From NCBI GenBank assembly GCA_032622095.1, contig CP136067.1:40839549-40903548 (forward strand): a DNA stretch of 64,000 nucleotides, in the 5' to 3' direction. The position numbers and the translations under genes are program-made. The stretch comes from Siphonodentalium dalli. Its lineage: Eukaryota > Mollusca > Scaphopoda > Gadilida > Siphonodentaliidae. Numbering within the stretch: position 1 is the stretch's first letter; each line of letters begins with the position of its first letter. This document shows positions 12,838 through 26,162 of this stretch, piece after piece. Under the pieces are notes generated by a model. It did no database searches. It saw only the letters and a program-made list of their open reading frames with translations, and was not told the DNA's origin.

Positions 12838-14480
12838 TTATCTATATTTACGAATGTCTGTGTGGCTGTATCTCTATCTGTGTTCTAAGACATTCACGGG
12901 GGACCAAAGGGGTCTAACAGGGATAACTTTTTACGGGGAAGGGGAAGATAATGGTGTGGGTTATAATTTTCTTAATTGACGCCGTTGTTGTCATGGGCTG
13001 TAAAGGTGGAGGGGCAGTATTTTTTTTTTTGCCGATTTCCACCAAACTTATACATAATTATCTCCATGATACGAGGAATCTAATGGTGTGGTTTTAAAAT
13101 GTCGCTGTTTGAGTCAGGGGTGAACGGAGGGGGATAGGGGGCACAAAATTGATAACAATATGTTTAGCTCCGATTCCCATCAATTGATACACATTCTTCT
13201 CCATGATATAGGAATTTAATCACGTGATTTAAAGATGCCAAATTGGTGCCGTTGGATGAGAGATGTGGGCACTACATTTGATAACAATTAAGACCGATTA
13301 AGACCACCAAATTTATACACAATCATATCCATGATATCAGAAGTCTAATGGTGTGGCTTAAAGCCGTCAAAGGTGGCGTCATCTGAGTCATGAGTGCACT
13401 GAAGTGAGAGGGGCACGAAAATTGATTACAGTATTGGTAGCGCCGATTTGCACCAAATTGTTACACATTCTTCTCCGTGATACGAGTATCTAATTGTGTG
13501 ATCCAAAGACGCCAAATTGGTGCCGTTTGGGTGAGAATTTGGGACAGGCACTAAATTTGATCAGAATTTGTTAGTCGCCGAATACCACCAAACTTATATA
13601 TAATCATCTCTATGATATCAGGAGTCTAATTGTGTTGTTTAAATATGCCAAAATTGGCACCGTTTGAGTCAGGGATAGGGATGGTAGGGTCACAAAAACT
13701 ACTAAAAATATGTTAAGCGATATGATACAAGGAATCAAATCATGTGAGTTAAACACGCCACATTTGGTGCCTATATATATGTCTTTGCCTGTGTTCTATA
13801 TAACGTCACAGGCGACCATCTAGATAGCACCGACGTGGTATATTATGGGTAACTTTTTACGAAGAATATAATGCTGTCGGTTATAATGTTCTAAAGTGAC
13901 GCTGTTGGCATCAAGGCCAGAACAGGGGAGGGGTAGCAAAAAATGATGAAATATGTTTTGTCGCCGTTTTCCACCGAACATATACATAATCTTCTCCATG
14001 CTATGGCGCCATTCGTGTCAGGGGTGCAGGGATGGGGAGAGGGGCCCAAAGTGATTATTTTCCATGATATGAGGAATATATAATCGTGTGATGTAAAGAC
14101 GCCAATTTGGTGCCGTTTGGGTGAGAGATAGAGGAACTCAATTGTATAAGAATTTGTTTAGTTGCCGATTACCAACAAACTTACAAATAATGACATTCTG
14201 TATTACCTCCTGCTTGGCAGAGAATATGTATATATTATTGCAAGTGTTTTAGTCGCCGATATTCACCAAAGTTATATAGAGTAATTCTAAAGAGTGTTTG
14301 GCGATCACATTTCAAAACTTCGACAACTGGTGACCGAATTAAGTCACTTGAACAATTGTATCTTCTCAACTGTCATATTTACAAGGGGCCTGAAATCAGG
14401 GCATTCATATAGTGAGCTAGCAAAACAGATACATAGAAGAAAACATTAGAAATATATATATCATTCTACTTATTAAATAT
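12838..14480 (+). repeat. R family array and tail, copy 1 (reference copy)
   Basis: This is the clearest array. Unit landmarks (GCCGATT-type boxes) lie near 13030, 13168, 13302, 13441 and 13574, spacing 133-139 bp. Units alternate between a type with TTATATATAATCATCTCC plus GTTCGAGTCAGGGGTG and a type with TTGATACACATTCTTCTCC plus GGTGCCGTTTGGGTGAG. A second head lies near 13772. The tail ends near 14480, where similarity to the other copies stops. No coding frame is maintained through it. Confidence 0.85.
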
Positions 14481-16290
14481 GCATTGACATGTGTATTCAG
14501 ATCCATTGGCACGTCTGATATAATGCATCTTGGTAAAAGAGCACTTAATTGCAATTACAAAAGTTAATTAATCTTTATAGCGTCCTGTAATGACCCCTAA
14601 TATTAATGACCACATTTTTATGTTATCGCGAGATAGAGCCGAAAGTCAATGTATTGCCAAAAAGTGTTTTGTCAAATTACAAGACGGAGATGGAAGTTGC
14701 AGCCTGAGATGGCACGTTATGATCATTGGAGGATTGGCTTCTTCTAGAAGAACTGGCTGGTCATTTGAACCAATCCGAAGAGGCGACAGAACAACAAAAA
14801 GAAAACAAAAAATACTAAACTCGTTGGCAGATACAGTTGCTTCACTGCCACTAAACATACACGAGAAACGCATACTGTCACATATAATCATCAAAAAGTA
14901 TCATAAACTAAAATTGCTGTCAAAATGTTATATAGTTCTGATAACAGTCACCATGCCTGTCCCAGTTTATACTAAAATAACAGAAAACAACTATTGTCCA
15001 TTGACATAGGCTAAATTTATGATCCATCTGGCTGAAACATATTATGCTATACATGTACCTCACAATCAATACATAAACTTCACGGGATAGAAACATCAGG
15101 GGTGGTATTCACCAACGGGTTTATATATAATCCATGTAGTTTTAACATAATGGGGAAGTGTACTAAAATCTTTAGAAAGCGTAGGTCTTCTTCGCTTTGA
15201 AAGTATTGAGTAATCTTATCCCGAAAATTACCACTGAATTCTCCATTTAAATGTTACCACTTTGCCTCCCCTTTACCTCCCTCTTAAGCTCCCATATAGC
15301 TAAGTAACTATAAATTTCCCACACTAAAGACTGTGAGAAATAAAGACTCAAGAAGATAATTTACTTGAATCTCTTACAGTGAAAGATGAATAATCATCAG
15401 TTGCATACGATAAGTCAAGAGGCCGACGATAGTTTACTTCCTGTGCACTTGTGGGAACTGCGAGGCGCACATTTAGATTGTGAAGATGTAATGGTTACAA
15501 ACAAACCTCACACAAAGAGAGTTTAATGTATTTAATATATGATCAAGTTTGGTACAGCCATAGTGAATAAAGTATTCTCCATTTGCATCTATGCATCAAC
15601 GAGTCAATGTCATTGCCTGATCACCAGAGCCATATAATGTAGAATTTTGCGAATATGGTTTCCAGTTATGAAAGAGGTTATTTCCCAGCAAAGCGGAAAT
15701 GGCGGAATCGTTCAGAATGATAGCCACACATGTTTTGATAAGAACGTGATGCATCTGGACATTAGAATGGTCTACATGTACATGTATGCAGCTATGCTTT
15801 AATTGACCCCCCCCCCTTAATGAAGTTGACCACCGATTTTACCGCGTTACTCGACCGCGTTGATGCTATTAACTATGATCAATCCCACCATGGCCGACCT
15901 TCGTACCTTTTTAAAGTCAGCAATATAACCACCACAGAGTGTATATTTCTGACATGGCTTGACGCTGCATTGATGATGCAGTTGCGAATGTCGGTCAGTG
16001 ACCAACTTCGAATGTTGATTAAAATGTAAACAAATCATTAAGTGCAATATGTTTTGTGTATTGTTAATACGGTGCATGGCGCTCACAAAAGGCTGGACTT
16101 GGTGTAAGGTGGCCATATGAAAATTAATACAGTGGTCGCAGAATAATATGATAACGTCAGTACGGATGGACAACCCAAAACACGTACGTCCATCTATAAA
16201 CTGATAAATGTATGTTTCATAGCGTGCCTGTATTTCCGGACAACTTGGGATATATGATCACGTCAGTACGTATGGACGGCGCTATGTCTC
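14481..16290. other. unassigned stretch
   Basis: No element is recognised. The longest open frame is 14590-15009 (+, 139 codons); it has no recognisable domain or paralogue in the window, and I do not call it a gene. A short C tract lies at about 15809-15817. A sequence like ACGTCAGTACGNATGGAC occurs twice, near 16153 and 16261, next to the M element. Confidence 0.4.
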
Positions 16291-17437
16291 TATTCCGAAG
16301 GTTCGCTATTCCGAAGGTCCACTATTCCGAAGGTTTTTGTTATTTTAAAGTTTAATTCTATATTCTAAAGGAAATAACTTAAAACATTGAAACAATAAAT
16401 GTGATATTTTTTTCGCGGTTTCCTTGAAATTTAATGTCACGTCATGCAGCCGACACAATTGCTACGTTTCCATGGTATATAACAGTGGGACTATAACGCT
16501 CAATGCATACTGGAGTGTAGCAGAATGTCGCAGAATAAATGGGTAAGAGATGAACTTAAATGCAATTGTGACTTTGTATTGACTTTAAAGGCCCACTTAA
16601 TTTTCGCATCACTGATTGTTCTTTTTATAGTGCTTTCATATACTGTTTTAATAACAATCTATGCCATAAAATATGATTAAAATACTATAATACATCACCA
16701 TTTGAAACGTCAACGCTTGTGTCTCAGAAGAAGCACATAGAGAAATAGAAAACAGCTGAAATCATAAAAAAAACCGTTATGGCTCCCAAAATGCAACATA
16801 ATTCAAGCCAGAAAAAGGAATTATCAATGGAAGGGGAATAACTCTATCTTTAAAATTTAGAGTTAATCCCCCTCCATTGGAAATAATACACTTTGCATAA
16901 CAAAAGCAGATGAAACTTTAGCACAAAAACACGTCGGCAACTCTACAAAAACATGTTCACAGTTTATTACACACGGATAAGTTGATAATACAATGTTAGA
17001 AAGCTTACTTTTTCAAATGCATGGTATATATTTTGTATATGTGATCTGGGGGTTCGAAAATTAAGTTGGCCTTTAATGTTGATGTTTCTTTCAAATACAG
17101 ATTGCCAGCTTATTTCAGTATTGCAGTCATTGTGTTTTCAACTTTCCATAGTAAACGATAAACTGATACTGTCTTCTTGCTATTATAACCGACATCTGGG
17201 ACAATTTGGGAATTAGATTGGGGTGTATAAATGTACTATATGTGAATACTAGCTTACTAGTATTTTTCATTCCTCGTGTGGTATTCGTGGGGGTGCAAAT
17301 TTAAATTCATTTCTGGTTAAATACGCCCAGAATAGAAAACCTTCAGAATAGCGAACTTTCGGAATAACGAACTTTGGAATAGCGAACATTCGGAATAATG
17401 AACCTTCGAAATATGGAACCTTCGGAATAATGAACCT
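16291..17437 (+). mobile_element. M element, copy 1 (inverted minisatellite ends)
   Basis: The left end (16291-16340) is a short array of TATTCCGAAGGTTCGC. The right end (17331-17437) is the same 16-bp unit in inverse orientation, more decayed. Between them lie a conserved inner segment (GGAAATAACTTAAAACATTG near 16370), a TTAA MITE (16589-17072) and a second conserved segment (GGGTGTATAAATGTACTATA near 17220). The whole order recurs reversed at 52604-57953. No protein is encoded. Terminal inverted minisatellites suggest a non-autonomous DNA element whose superfamily I cannot name. Confidence 0.75.
16589..17072 (+). mobile_element. TTAA-flanked palindromic MITE, copy 2
   Basis: TTAA lies at 16585-16588 and 17073-17076. 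The terminal inverted repeat starts AGGCCCACTTAATTTTCG. A central hairpin at about 16826-16882 pairs CAATGGAAGGGGAATAACTC with GAGTTAATCCCCCTCCATTG. The element is about 484 bp and non-coding. Confidence 0.85.
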
Positions 17438-20246
17438 GATCCTGTATAAACAGCCCACGTCACGTCCATCAATAAATGTATACATGTTTCATGGGACTGT
17501 ATATATATACATATAAGACTGGAGTAAAGTTGAGACCAACACGTCTTTGTTAATTTTGGTGCCCGGATTTCAACGAAATTTGGTGTGGTGACTCGAGGTG
17601 CCTGGCAGAATGTATAATGGCGTTAGTTTTTCTAAATTTTTGTTTAAACAAATTTAAATGAATAAAAAATAGGAACCAATGTGAATATATAGTTAGGTAC
17701 AATAAAAACCTATTTGCAAGAGAATATGTTGCAGCACCAGATATAGGGGAATGTGTGCCACATTTAGATATGGGTCAGAGTGAGAAATAGCCTATAATAT
17801 TTCTCTAATTTCCAGACCAATAAGCCTTGTCACTGGTTCGCGATTTTCAAGATGGCCGATGGTTCCATATGGTCCGATTCCTAGTATTTTACCCAACCCA
17901 CCGGTAAAAGGTCAAAGTTAAGAAGCACCATCCATTTGTAAACATTCGGCAGTGCGAGCATTTTTTTTATCTGCATTTGATGACATAATATCAGTTATTC
18001 TGAGTGCAACTACGGGTTTGAGAATTGTTTTGTGGCCATGTCATCTACATAGTTAGGACCTGGTGACGATGCGGACATTCAGACGTTTAAGCGATGGACG
18101 CCTCATTTTGTCAACGAACTTCTCATAATTTACTGATAAATAGCGAGTATTTACGATATATAATAACGAAACACATATACGTGATACACTCAATCCATAT
18201 ACTACGCGAACCCCACGTAACGTATGTATCCAGGGTGATTGTTTAATTAGTTTTATGAAGTTGTCGCACCTGCGATTCGGTAACGAACTGTTCCCATTTT
18301 ATTTTGGGAATTCCCAGACTGGAGCCATATGCTAAAAATAGATGCTACTTCTTAACTTGGGCCTCCGGAGGCCAAATTTCGGATTCACCGCGAGTTAGTG
18401 ATCTTACTTATATCCATGGCGCTAGTCCAGAGATATTAGCCATATAACACATGTTACTATATTTGTTCAAAATGCTATCATTATGTGAAGGTTAAATCTG
18501 GCCCAGCGACCAATTTTCAAGGCAAAATTAATTAATTTAATTTTGGCAATTTTAAGGACAAATATCTTTATTGGATAAATCTCCATATAATACTGAATAC
18601 ATTTTTGTGATGTGGTAAACGGGGATTTATTGCATATTTCACATAGCCACATCTGATGTATTTATAGACGTTTACGTATGCTTGACTTTCAGCGAGTTAC
18701 ATGGGTGGGGCACAGTGACTCAATGAGATACAATTTATGGCCTGTGGTAGGATCCACCTTCAGTAGATGATAGGCACTTCGAAAAGAAATGACATAATTT
18801 GTCAAATGACTATCGTTTTGGGGCAGGAGTGGATAAATAATTTAGATCAAACAAACTGATGTCATTGTGCAATAGTATTATGTTCGGGTCGTTTCCTATA
18901 TGGTTACTACTCATTAATCAGACGCGCATATATGCACGATTACGGAGTTCACCTTAAAAGACTATCGAACCACAACAAATACTTGATCATGTCATGAATT
19001 CCTACACTAGATATGACCGCACTATATACCAGATTACACCAATTGCACGGTACACAAACGTGGGAACTTTTTTATGTTCTGACAGCGAAATTTATAACAA
19101 TGAATAAACAAGCAGGGAATATATTTCCCTTTATTGTTAATACGTGTTCCTCAATAATCTACTTCACAGTAGGGGTGGTCCCAGTTCAAGATTGCATGCT
19201 TATTTGTGACTTTTGTGAGCTTATGTCGTACTCTCAGGTGTCTAATCCTTGTGATGATCAATAATAGTGATAGTGGAGACTTAGACTGAAATTAATAATA
19301 GTGATGAAAATTTAATTATATTTAATTCTATTTTAATTTGATTCTATATATGCCTCTATGCCAAATAATTGAATGATCGTTGAGAATTTAAACCAAAATT
19401 ACTAATCATGTGGCACATGCTGACACTATTGTTAGGCATTATTAAAGAACAGGTATTTAATAATTTATTACCTGCACTGTTTTTTCAAAGTTACAAACTT
19501 CCATATCGCATCAGAAAAAAACTTTGTACTGGTGGAATATATCATTCTCGACGGGCATAGGTACATAGAGATGCATGGCATGGTCTAAGAAAATGCTACC
19601 AGATTAAACATGTATATGATCATCTGCGATTTCCTCATGAGTCATGTAGAACTACGTGTAGAAGGCCATGACAGTTCAACCAGCTTGGCCTTGAATTACT
19701 ATGTTTAGCATACAGATTATTCCAATTCATATGTGTCAAGTCGACAATAGCAAGTATGCTGGGCATATTTCCACAAATATCCACTTTATATGCTAGCCAT
19801 GCTGACCGACCTCCGCTTAATGCTTAAAGTGTGTAAACCGAGAGCGCAGTGTTAAAATCATGAAATATTTAATGTGAGAGAATACTAAAACAAATCACTG
19901 TTAATGGCGTTATTAACGGTGCATTATAATTATTATTTTTAACTTGATCTGTCCATCACAGGAAACATAATTCATAGATGAAAAGTTGGAAGCATATCCT
20001 CTCACCAATCACTACGCTCTGCAGTGTGCCGAGATCAAATGGGAGATGTTCTTCTTTTCCTTCACTGACCAAGTTAATTGACTCACTTTGTCAGTCACCA
20101 ATTCACTGGGCTTCATATGTTTGTCGCATATGTGTGTCGATTGCTCTGTAGATAGCTAGAATTGTATTTTGACCCGAGTCACACTCACAGTGAGTGGGTG
20201 AGGCTGAGCCTGAATAGGCTGAAATCGTTGAAAACTAAATTTACTA
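17438..20246. other. unassigned stretch
   Basis: I recognise no gene or repeat in this stretch. Its open frames are under 85 codons and domain-free. Confidence 0.4.
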
Positions 20247-20309
20247 GTCGCCCGCTCGAGACCTGAAATGTTAGGCCCGAGTGTGACATTTCATGTCGAG
20301 AGCGGCGAC
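20247..20309. other. imperfect palindrome at the start of the R 5' module
   Basis: The left arm GTCGCCCGCTCGAGACCTGA pairs with the right arm TCATGTCGAGAGCGGCGAC. The matching segment in copy 1 lies at about 10238-10302. It may be a terminal or regulatory hairpin of the repeat unit. Confidence 0.6.
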
Positions 20310-20636
20310 AAATCCCGTGGCGTTTCTCACGAAAACAAGGCTGACAACTGTTTTGTTATCCGGCGAAGGAGTACACACCTGTTTAATGAAAGGCCTATAA
20401 GGTGTATATTCTTTAATCCAGTTTTAAGAGATCATTTTATGTTGGAATCTTCGCTTTTTTGAATATAAAACATTCAGATTGTGAGTCAATTAACAAATGC
20501 ATCATTGGGGTGTGTCATTTTGCTGGTCACGTGGTGTGAATTGGTTCACGGAAAGAGTAGTAAAGTAATTTCGAAGTAGATTATTGCCACGGGGCGAAAT
20601 ATTCGGCTTTAAATTTGAAATTAATGCACGTGTTAA

Positions 20637-21103
20637 AGGCCCACTTCATTTTCGAATGCCCAGATCAAATTGTATAAAATATTCCATATTATATACCTTT
20701 TGAAAGAGAAAGCTCCAAAACATTGTATTTTCAACGTAATCGATGTAATAAACTGTGAACATGTTGTTTTTGTTGAGACATCCATGTCTGTTCTTGGCTA
20801 AAGTTTCTGCACAAAGTCGATTGTTTTCAATGGAATGGGAGTAACTCTATATATTTAGATATAGAGTTATTCCCCTTCCATTGAAAATAAACTACAGTTT
20901 GAATTATATTGTATTCTGGGAGCCATAACGGGGGACATGATTTCATGATTTCAGCTATGTTCTATTACTATATGGGTACAGACGTTCCAAACGGTGATGA
21001 ATTATAGAATTTTAATCATATTTTATGGTATAGATTGTTATTAGAACCGTATATCAAGGCAATATAAAAGAAATAATCGGTGACACAACAATTATGTGGG
21101 CCT
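20637..21103 (+). mobile_element. TTAA-flanked palindromic MITE, copy 3
   Basis: TTAA lies at 20633-20636 and 21104-21107. The left end is AGGCCCACTTCATTTTCG and the right end is GTGGGCCT. A strong central hairpin at about 20826-20886 (CAATGGAATGGGAGTAACTC against GAGTTATTCCCCTTCCATTG) is better preserved than in copy 1. Its position within the R module is identical to copy 1. Confidence 0.85.
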
Positions 21104-23940
21104 TTAATTTCAAGGATATTAGCATGGATGTGAAACTAACAAGCATTGGCCGTGCAAAGGAAATTGACAGCATGCAGACGGTTATGCCACATAATGGTAT
21201 TATTATGGAGTCGGTGGTACGTATTGCCTAGAGTAAATTGGCAACGCAGTAAAGATCAGCTATTAGTACTTTAGAGCTTAGTATAAAAACGTATTTGTAA
21301 CGGGTGAAAAACATGTCCAATAGGAAACTTGTACGTCATACAACGGATTTATCTCAGTCATAAATTCATAACACCATTTATGCACAACGCGTTTTAATTG
21401 CAAATTGAAAACAATAATTATGCAAATGAGCAAATACCAGAGATCGTGATTGTTACGGAAATTTGCGGTTAAAAAAGAAGTGTTTTATGACACCATGATT
21501 TTAGAGACACGTGAGGGAATCTCTGCTCGTTGAATACTTCGTATGTTTACTGGTCATCGCTGAGCGATCAACAACCTTCGAAATGTTACCCTTGATGGTA
21601 ACAAGGGATTTGCGACCCGACATGTGACGCACCGTCAGCCAATCAGAAAGAAGGAGAATGGGATGAAGAATAATAAATTAAAATTGCGAGTTGTTCTGGC
21701 GGGGTGGTACGGTCGAATTGTTTGAGATATTCGAGAATTTAGTAGAATTCAACATCTCTTCAATTGGTATACATCGCATGAATACTAACTGATCAGTTTC
21801 GCGCACCGAACAGATTAATAATATATGCCGTTGTTGTCAGGGGCTGTATATAAAGGGGAGTGGTAGCATTTTTTTGCCGATTTCCACCAAACTTAAACAT
21901 AATCATCTCCATGATATGATGAATCTACTGGTGTGGTTTAAAGATGTCAAAAGTGGCACCGTTCGAGTCAGTGGAGCACGGAAGGGGATACGGGCACAAA
22001 CTTTGATAACAAATATGTTTAGCTCCGATCTACACCAAATTGATACAAATTTTTCTCCATTATACTAGGGATATACACGATTTAAAGATGCCAACTTGGT
22101 GCCGTTTGTATGAGAGATGGGGGCACTACATTTGATAAATATGTGTTTATTCGCAGATTAACACCACCAAATTTATACACGATCATCCACATGATATCAG
22201 GAGTCCAATGGTGTGGCTCAAAGCTGTCAAAGGTGGCGTTATACCAGTCACGAATGCGCTGAATTGAGATAGGTCGATTTGAACCAAATTGTTACACATT
22301 CTAATCGTGTGATCCAAAGACGCCAAATTGGTGCCGTTTGGGTGAAATAATGGGGAGGAGCACTAAATTTGATAAGAATTTGTTTAGTCGTTGATTACCA
22401 CCAAACTTATAAGTAATCATCTCCATGATATCCGGAGAATAAATGTGTGGTTTAAAGATGCCAAAATTGGCACAGCTCGGGGATAGGGGTGGTAGGGTTA
22501 CAAAGCTACTAAAAACATGTTAAGCGATATGATACAAAGAATCAAATCATGTGGGTTTAACACGCCAAATGTCTTTTATTTGCGAATATCTTTGTCTGTC
22601 TGTGTTCTATGTAACTTCACATGGGACCATCTATATAACACCAATGGGGTCTAATAAGGGTAACTTTTACGAGGAATATATTGGTGTCGGTTAGAATTTT
22701 CTAAAGTGATGCTGTTGGTGTCATGGCAGAAAAGTGATATGGGCAGCAAAAATGATAAAATGTACATAATCATATCCATGAGATGGCGCCGTTCGAGTCA
22801 GGCGTGCAAGGACGGGGAGATGGGCACACATTGATACACATTCTTTTCCATGATATGAGGAATCTATAATCATGTGAATTAAAGACGCCCATTTTGTGCC
22901 GTTTGGGTGAGAGATGGGGGGGGGGGCACTAAATTTGGTAAGAATTTGTTTAGTTGCCGATTAGCACCAAACTTACAAATAATGATATTCTTTATTACCT
23001 CCTTGTGACATATTATTACAAGTGACGCCTTTTTAGTCATGAATGGGGTGGGAGGGCCAACATAGCTCATACAAATATGTTTAGCACTAATTTCCACCGA
23101 ATTCATACACGTTCTTCTCCAACGATACGAGGAATCAAATAATCTGGGTAAAAGACGGCACATTTGTTGCCGTTTGGATCAGGGGTGGAGAGAGGAGGGA
23201 CACTACTTTTGAGAAGAATAATTTGGTCGCCGATATCCACGAAATTTATATAAAGTAATTCCCCATAACACGTTCAAAAGAGATTTTGGCGATCATATTT
23301 TAAAACCTCGACAACTGCTGACCGAATTAAGTAACTTGAACAATTATATCTTCTCAACTGTCATATTTATATGGGGACTGTAATCAGGGTGTTCATATAG
23401 TGAGCTAGCAAAAACATAGATACATAGAATAAAGCATTAGAAGTATATTTATCATTCTACTTATTAAAGTTTTACATATTATTGCAAAATGGGGGACATT
23501 GAACTGTCAGAGAATGGCATGTTAGAATGACTCATGCATTATACCACAATTGAGTCGGTATCATTCAAGATATTTTCCACACAAAAGAGATAGTGTGTCA
23601 AGAGACATGGAAGTGTATAGAAGGCCTGTTCAAAAATAGTAGTTCAGTCAAATATAGTTTCTTCGGAGATAACAGAAAACACAGTCATTAGCACATGGCT
23701 TTTCATTATCCTCCAATACTGGCATCTGCCAAGCGTGCATATGCCCGATACATAGGATTTCTTTAATTTTGTTTAGAACAGACTCAGAGCGTAACATAAA
23801 CAACTTAAAATCTCGCTCTCTGTTGGACACATGTATAATTATATAGCAACATTTATTTTAGCAGTATAGCACCATGAACAAAGTGGCACATGGACACGTC
23901 TTTAAATGTACGCCATTTTCAATAAATTCACGAAAATAAC

Positions 23941-25477
23941 AACGATCTAATATCGATAATGTGTAGAAAACGTAGTTTGAGTAGTTTGAGTCGGAAGATG
24001 TATTCTGTAAACGTTCATGTTAATAGGTTATCTTAAAATCAAAGTTAATAATTTTATATAATTTTAATTTATGGCTGGAGTCATAAATTAAATTACGAAT
24101 TTCCGTGTACAAGACGTAATCCAAATAATTCACATATACTGGATTGGACAAAGCGTGGCGCACATGATCGTGTAAGGGGGAGGGTTAACATTTCTACCGG
24201 TGAGAAAGATATCCGTTCTCATTTGGAGCAAGTGATACGTCAAAATGCTGGTAATTGACTGTATTATTGATATACCTGTATTACATTAGCTTTTATGGGA
24301 AACGAAATACACCTGTTTGTGTGAATCGTCATATTTCTCCTGACCAAACACACATTTGACGTCACCTGACGTCGTAACTATATATCCGATATTTAGTATT
24401 GATATGTATATGCTTACTCTGGTTATCCCCCAATTCTCTGATAACAAAACATTATATATTTTTTCACCCAACATTTGCGAATACTGTCCGTCAGTTATTT
24501 TGGTGTTATTAAATAAATGACCGATTTTTCCATCGAGTATCTATAGTCTATGTAAATAGTACCATTGTAACTGTGTCTGTGCCAAAACATTACGTCCTGT
24601 CAGTGTTAGCATACAGTGTACGTGTATGTGTGTAATTTTTTATTTTGACGAAGGCAACACAACAAAACAAACATTGTTTGGCATACGGATAATCTTAAAC
24701 AATGCAGTCTTCATAATAATTTTTATTCAGGCAACAAGGATATTGTAGGTGGTGTAATTGCTATAGGTTTATGTCATTTGTTCAATTAATGGGTCACATA
24801 CTATTATGGGTCAGTGTAATATTTGGTGCTGTTCACAGTGAATCTGGTACGAGTAGATTAGCTGTCAGTTGATTTCCATGTGACATTGGTTACTATAGCG
24901 ATATTAACGCTCTGCGCGGTCTTTCCTCCACCATAAGACTAACAATGCTTGTGGTATTGCCTAGTAGATGAAACATGTAATGATGGATTGGGAGGATTCA
25001 GATACACACTGTTAGAAAATACTGTCCGTTTGACAGTGTCGGACTGTCATAATCCGAAGGTCCCATACCATTTCATCAGTTGTACGGTGAGTCACCGTTG
25101 TTTTATGTGCCCATGCAAATGGTGTAAGTTAAAATTTGTCGTGCTTCAAAGTTCATGGCGTCAAAATTAAATAGTATATTTGTCGGCGACCAAATTATAT
25201 ACGGCATTGACTCCACACAGTATGATATTTAATATGTATTATTAATTGTTTGTATTCAATACAATGATCCGGCATTCATTCTGTGTTATGCGGGTCCGTC
25301 TTAACGTGAGTACGTAATTACGTTATTCTCAAGTCCCGTGTCTTTAGCACTCAACAATTTTCTTTCGCCATTTTGCGTATTTGATAGCAGGCGATGTACA
25401 AACTATTGTTTTTTTTTTGGGGGGGGGGGGGGTGTAACCTTTTCAGTTGCGGAATAATGTTAAGACGGTCTGAATTG
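23941..25477. other. unassigned stretch with T/G tract
   Basis: No gene is recognised. A poly-T run passes directly into a poly-G run at about 25408-25432. The rest shows no similarity to other parts of the window that I could see. Confidence 0.4.
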
Positions 25478-26162
25478 TTTCTGTTATCGTTTTCCCAGGA
25501 ATATTAAAATCAAGTTTTATTAAATTTGTTGTCAAAGCCTGCCGTGAATCTTAAAGTTCATCTTCACACAAAATTTACAAAATGCGACGTGCAAGCTAAT
25601 TTGATATAAAGCATATTACTCACTGAAATCCTCTTCTCGATATTGATGAAAGTGTTATAGCAGCCCAGTCGTTACGGTGGTTCTGAATTGAGCGCGTGAG
25701 AAACGAATGGTCGCGCTGTTTTACACAGCTCCAGTATCAACTAGTTATAATAAAAAGTTTTCATTGGACACTCTGTGCTGCACGTACGACCACTGTCATT
25801 ATAATTTCTAGCATTCTGGGAAATGATGGGTAATAAGCATCTGATTATGATATACACTTCCGAGTAGTGGAGCAGTACTAACGCACTGAGCATTTCCAAG
25901 AATCACATAGTTATGTTATGTGCTATTGCACGAATGTAATTGTTTACGCAGCCATGTAATGGTGTTCTCTCAAACAGAGTTAAAATGGCAGCATAACATC
26001 AAATCATCACGAAACCAATATGTGTCATGTCACATCACCAGCCCCGCATAACAGTATCTAAATCTATATTTACGAATGTCTGTCTGCCTGTTTGTCTATT
26101 TGTTTGTCTATTGCTAAGAAATTCACGGTGACCAAAGGGGTCGAACGGGGGTAACTGTTTTA
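25478..26162 (+). repeat. R family copy 3, left part
   Basis: It matches about 12258-12940, including TTTCTGTTATCGTTTTCCCA and the head TTTACGAATGTCTGTCTGCC near 26070. It breaks off at GGGTAACTGTTTTA (26150-26162) and resumes at TGTTTACGAGGAAGA (35886 on). The shared TGTTT(T)A is the likely target duplication of the LINE that entered here. Confidence 0.85.

Larger units (their letters stand above)
20247..23940 (+). repeat. R family copy 2 with 5' module and internal deletion
   Basis: The 5' module (20247-21826) matches 10239-11840. It is joined at about 21827 directly to the R array, so roughly 1.1 kb present in copy 1 (about 11840-12980, including the first head) is missing. Array units follow with the same alternating types, then a second head at about 22575 and the tail to about 23940. 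The tail matches 37140-38050 closely, including a 60-codon minus-strand frame discussed under rejected items. Confidence 0.8.

Noticed and set aside
14590-15009. 139-codon plus-strand ORF as a host gene
   Set aside because: It has no recognisable domain and no paralogue in the window. ORFs of this size are expected by chance in 64 kb read in six frames.
23648-23830. A 60-codon minus-strand frame (MSNRERDFKLFML...) conserved at 37718-37900
   Set aside because: Both lie at the same place in the R tail. Most nucleotide differences between them change the amino acid (about 11 substitutions in 60 residues), as expected for non-coding repeat copies. The frame is not clearly kept in the other tails, for example near 63640.
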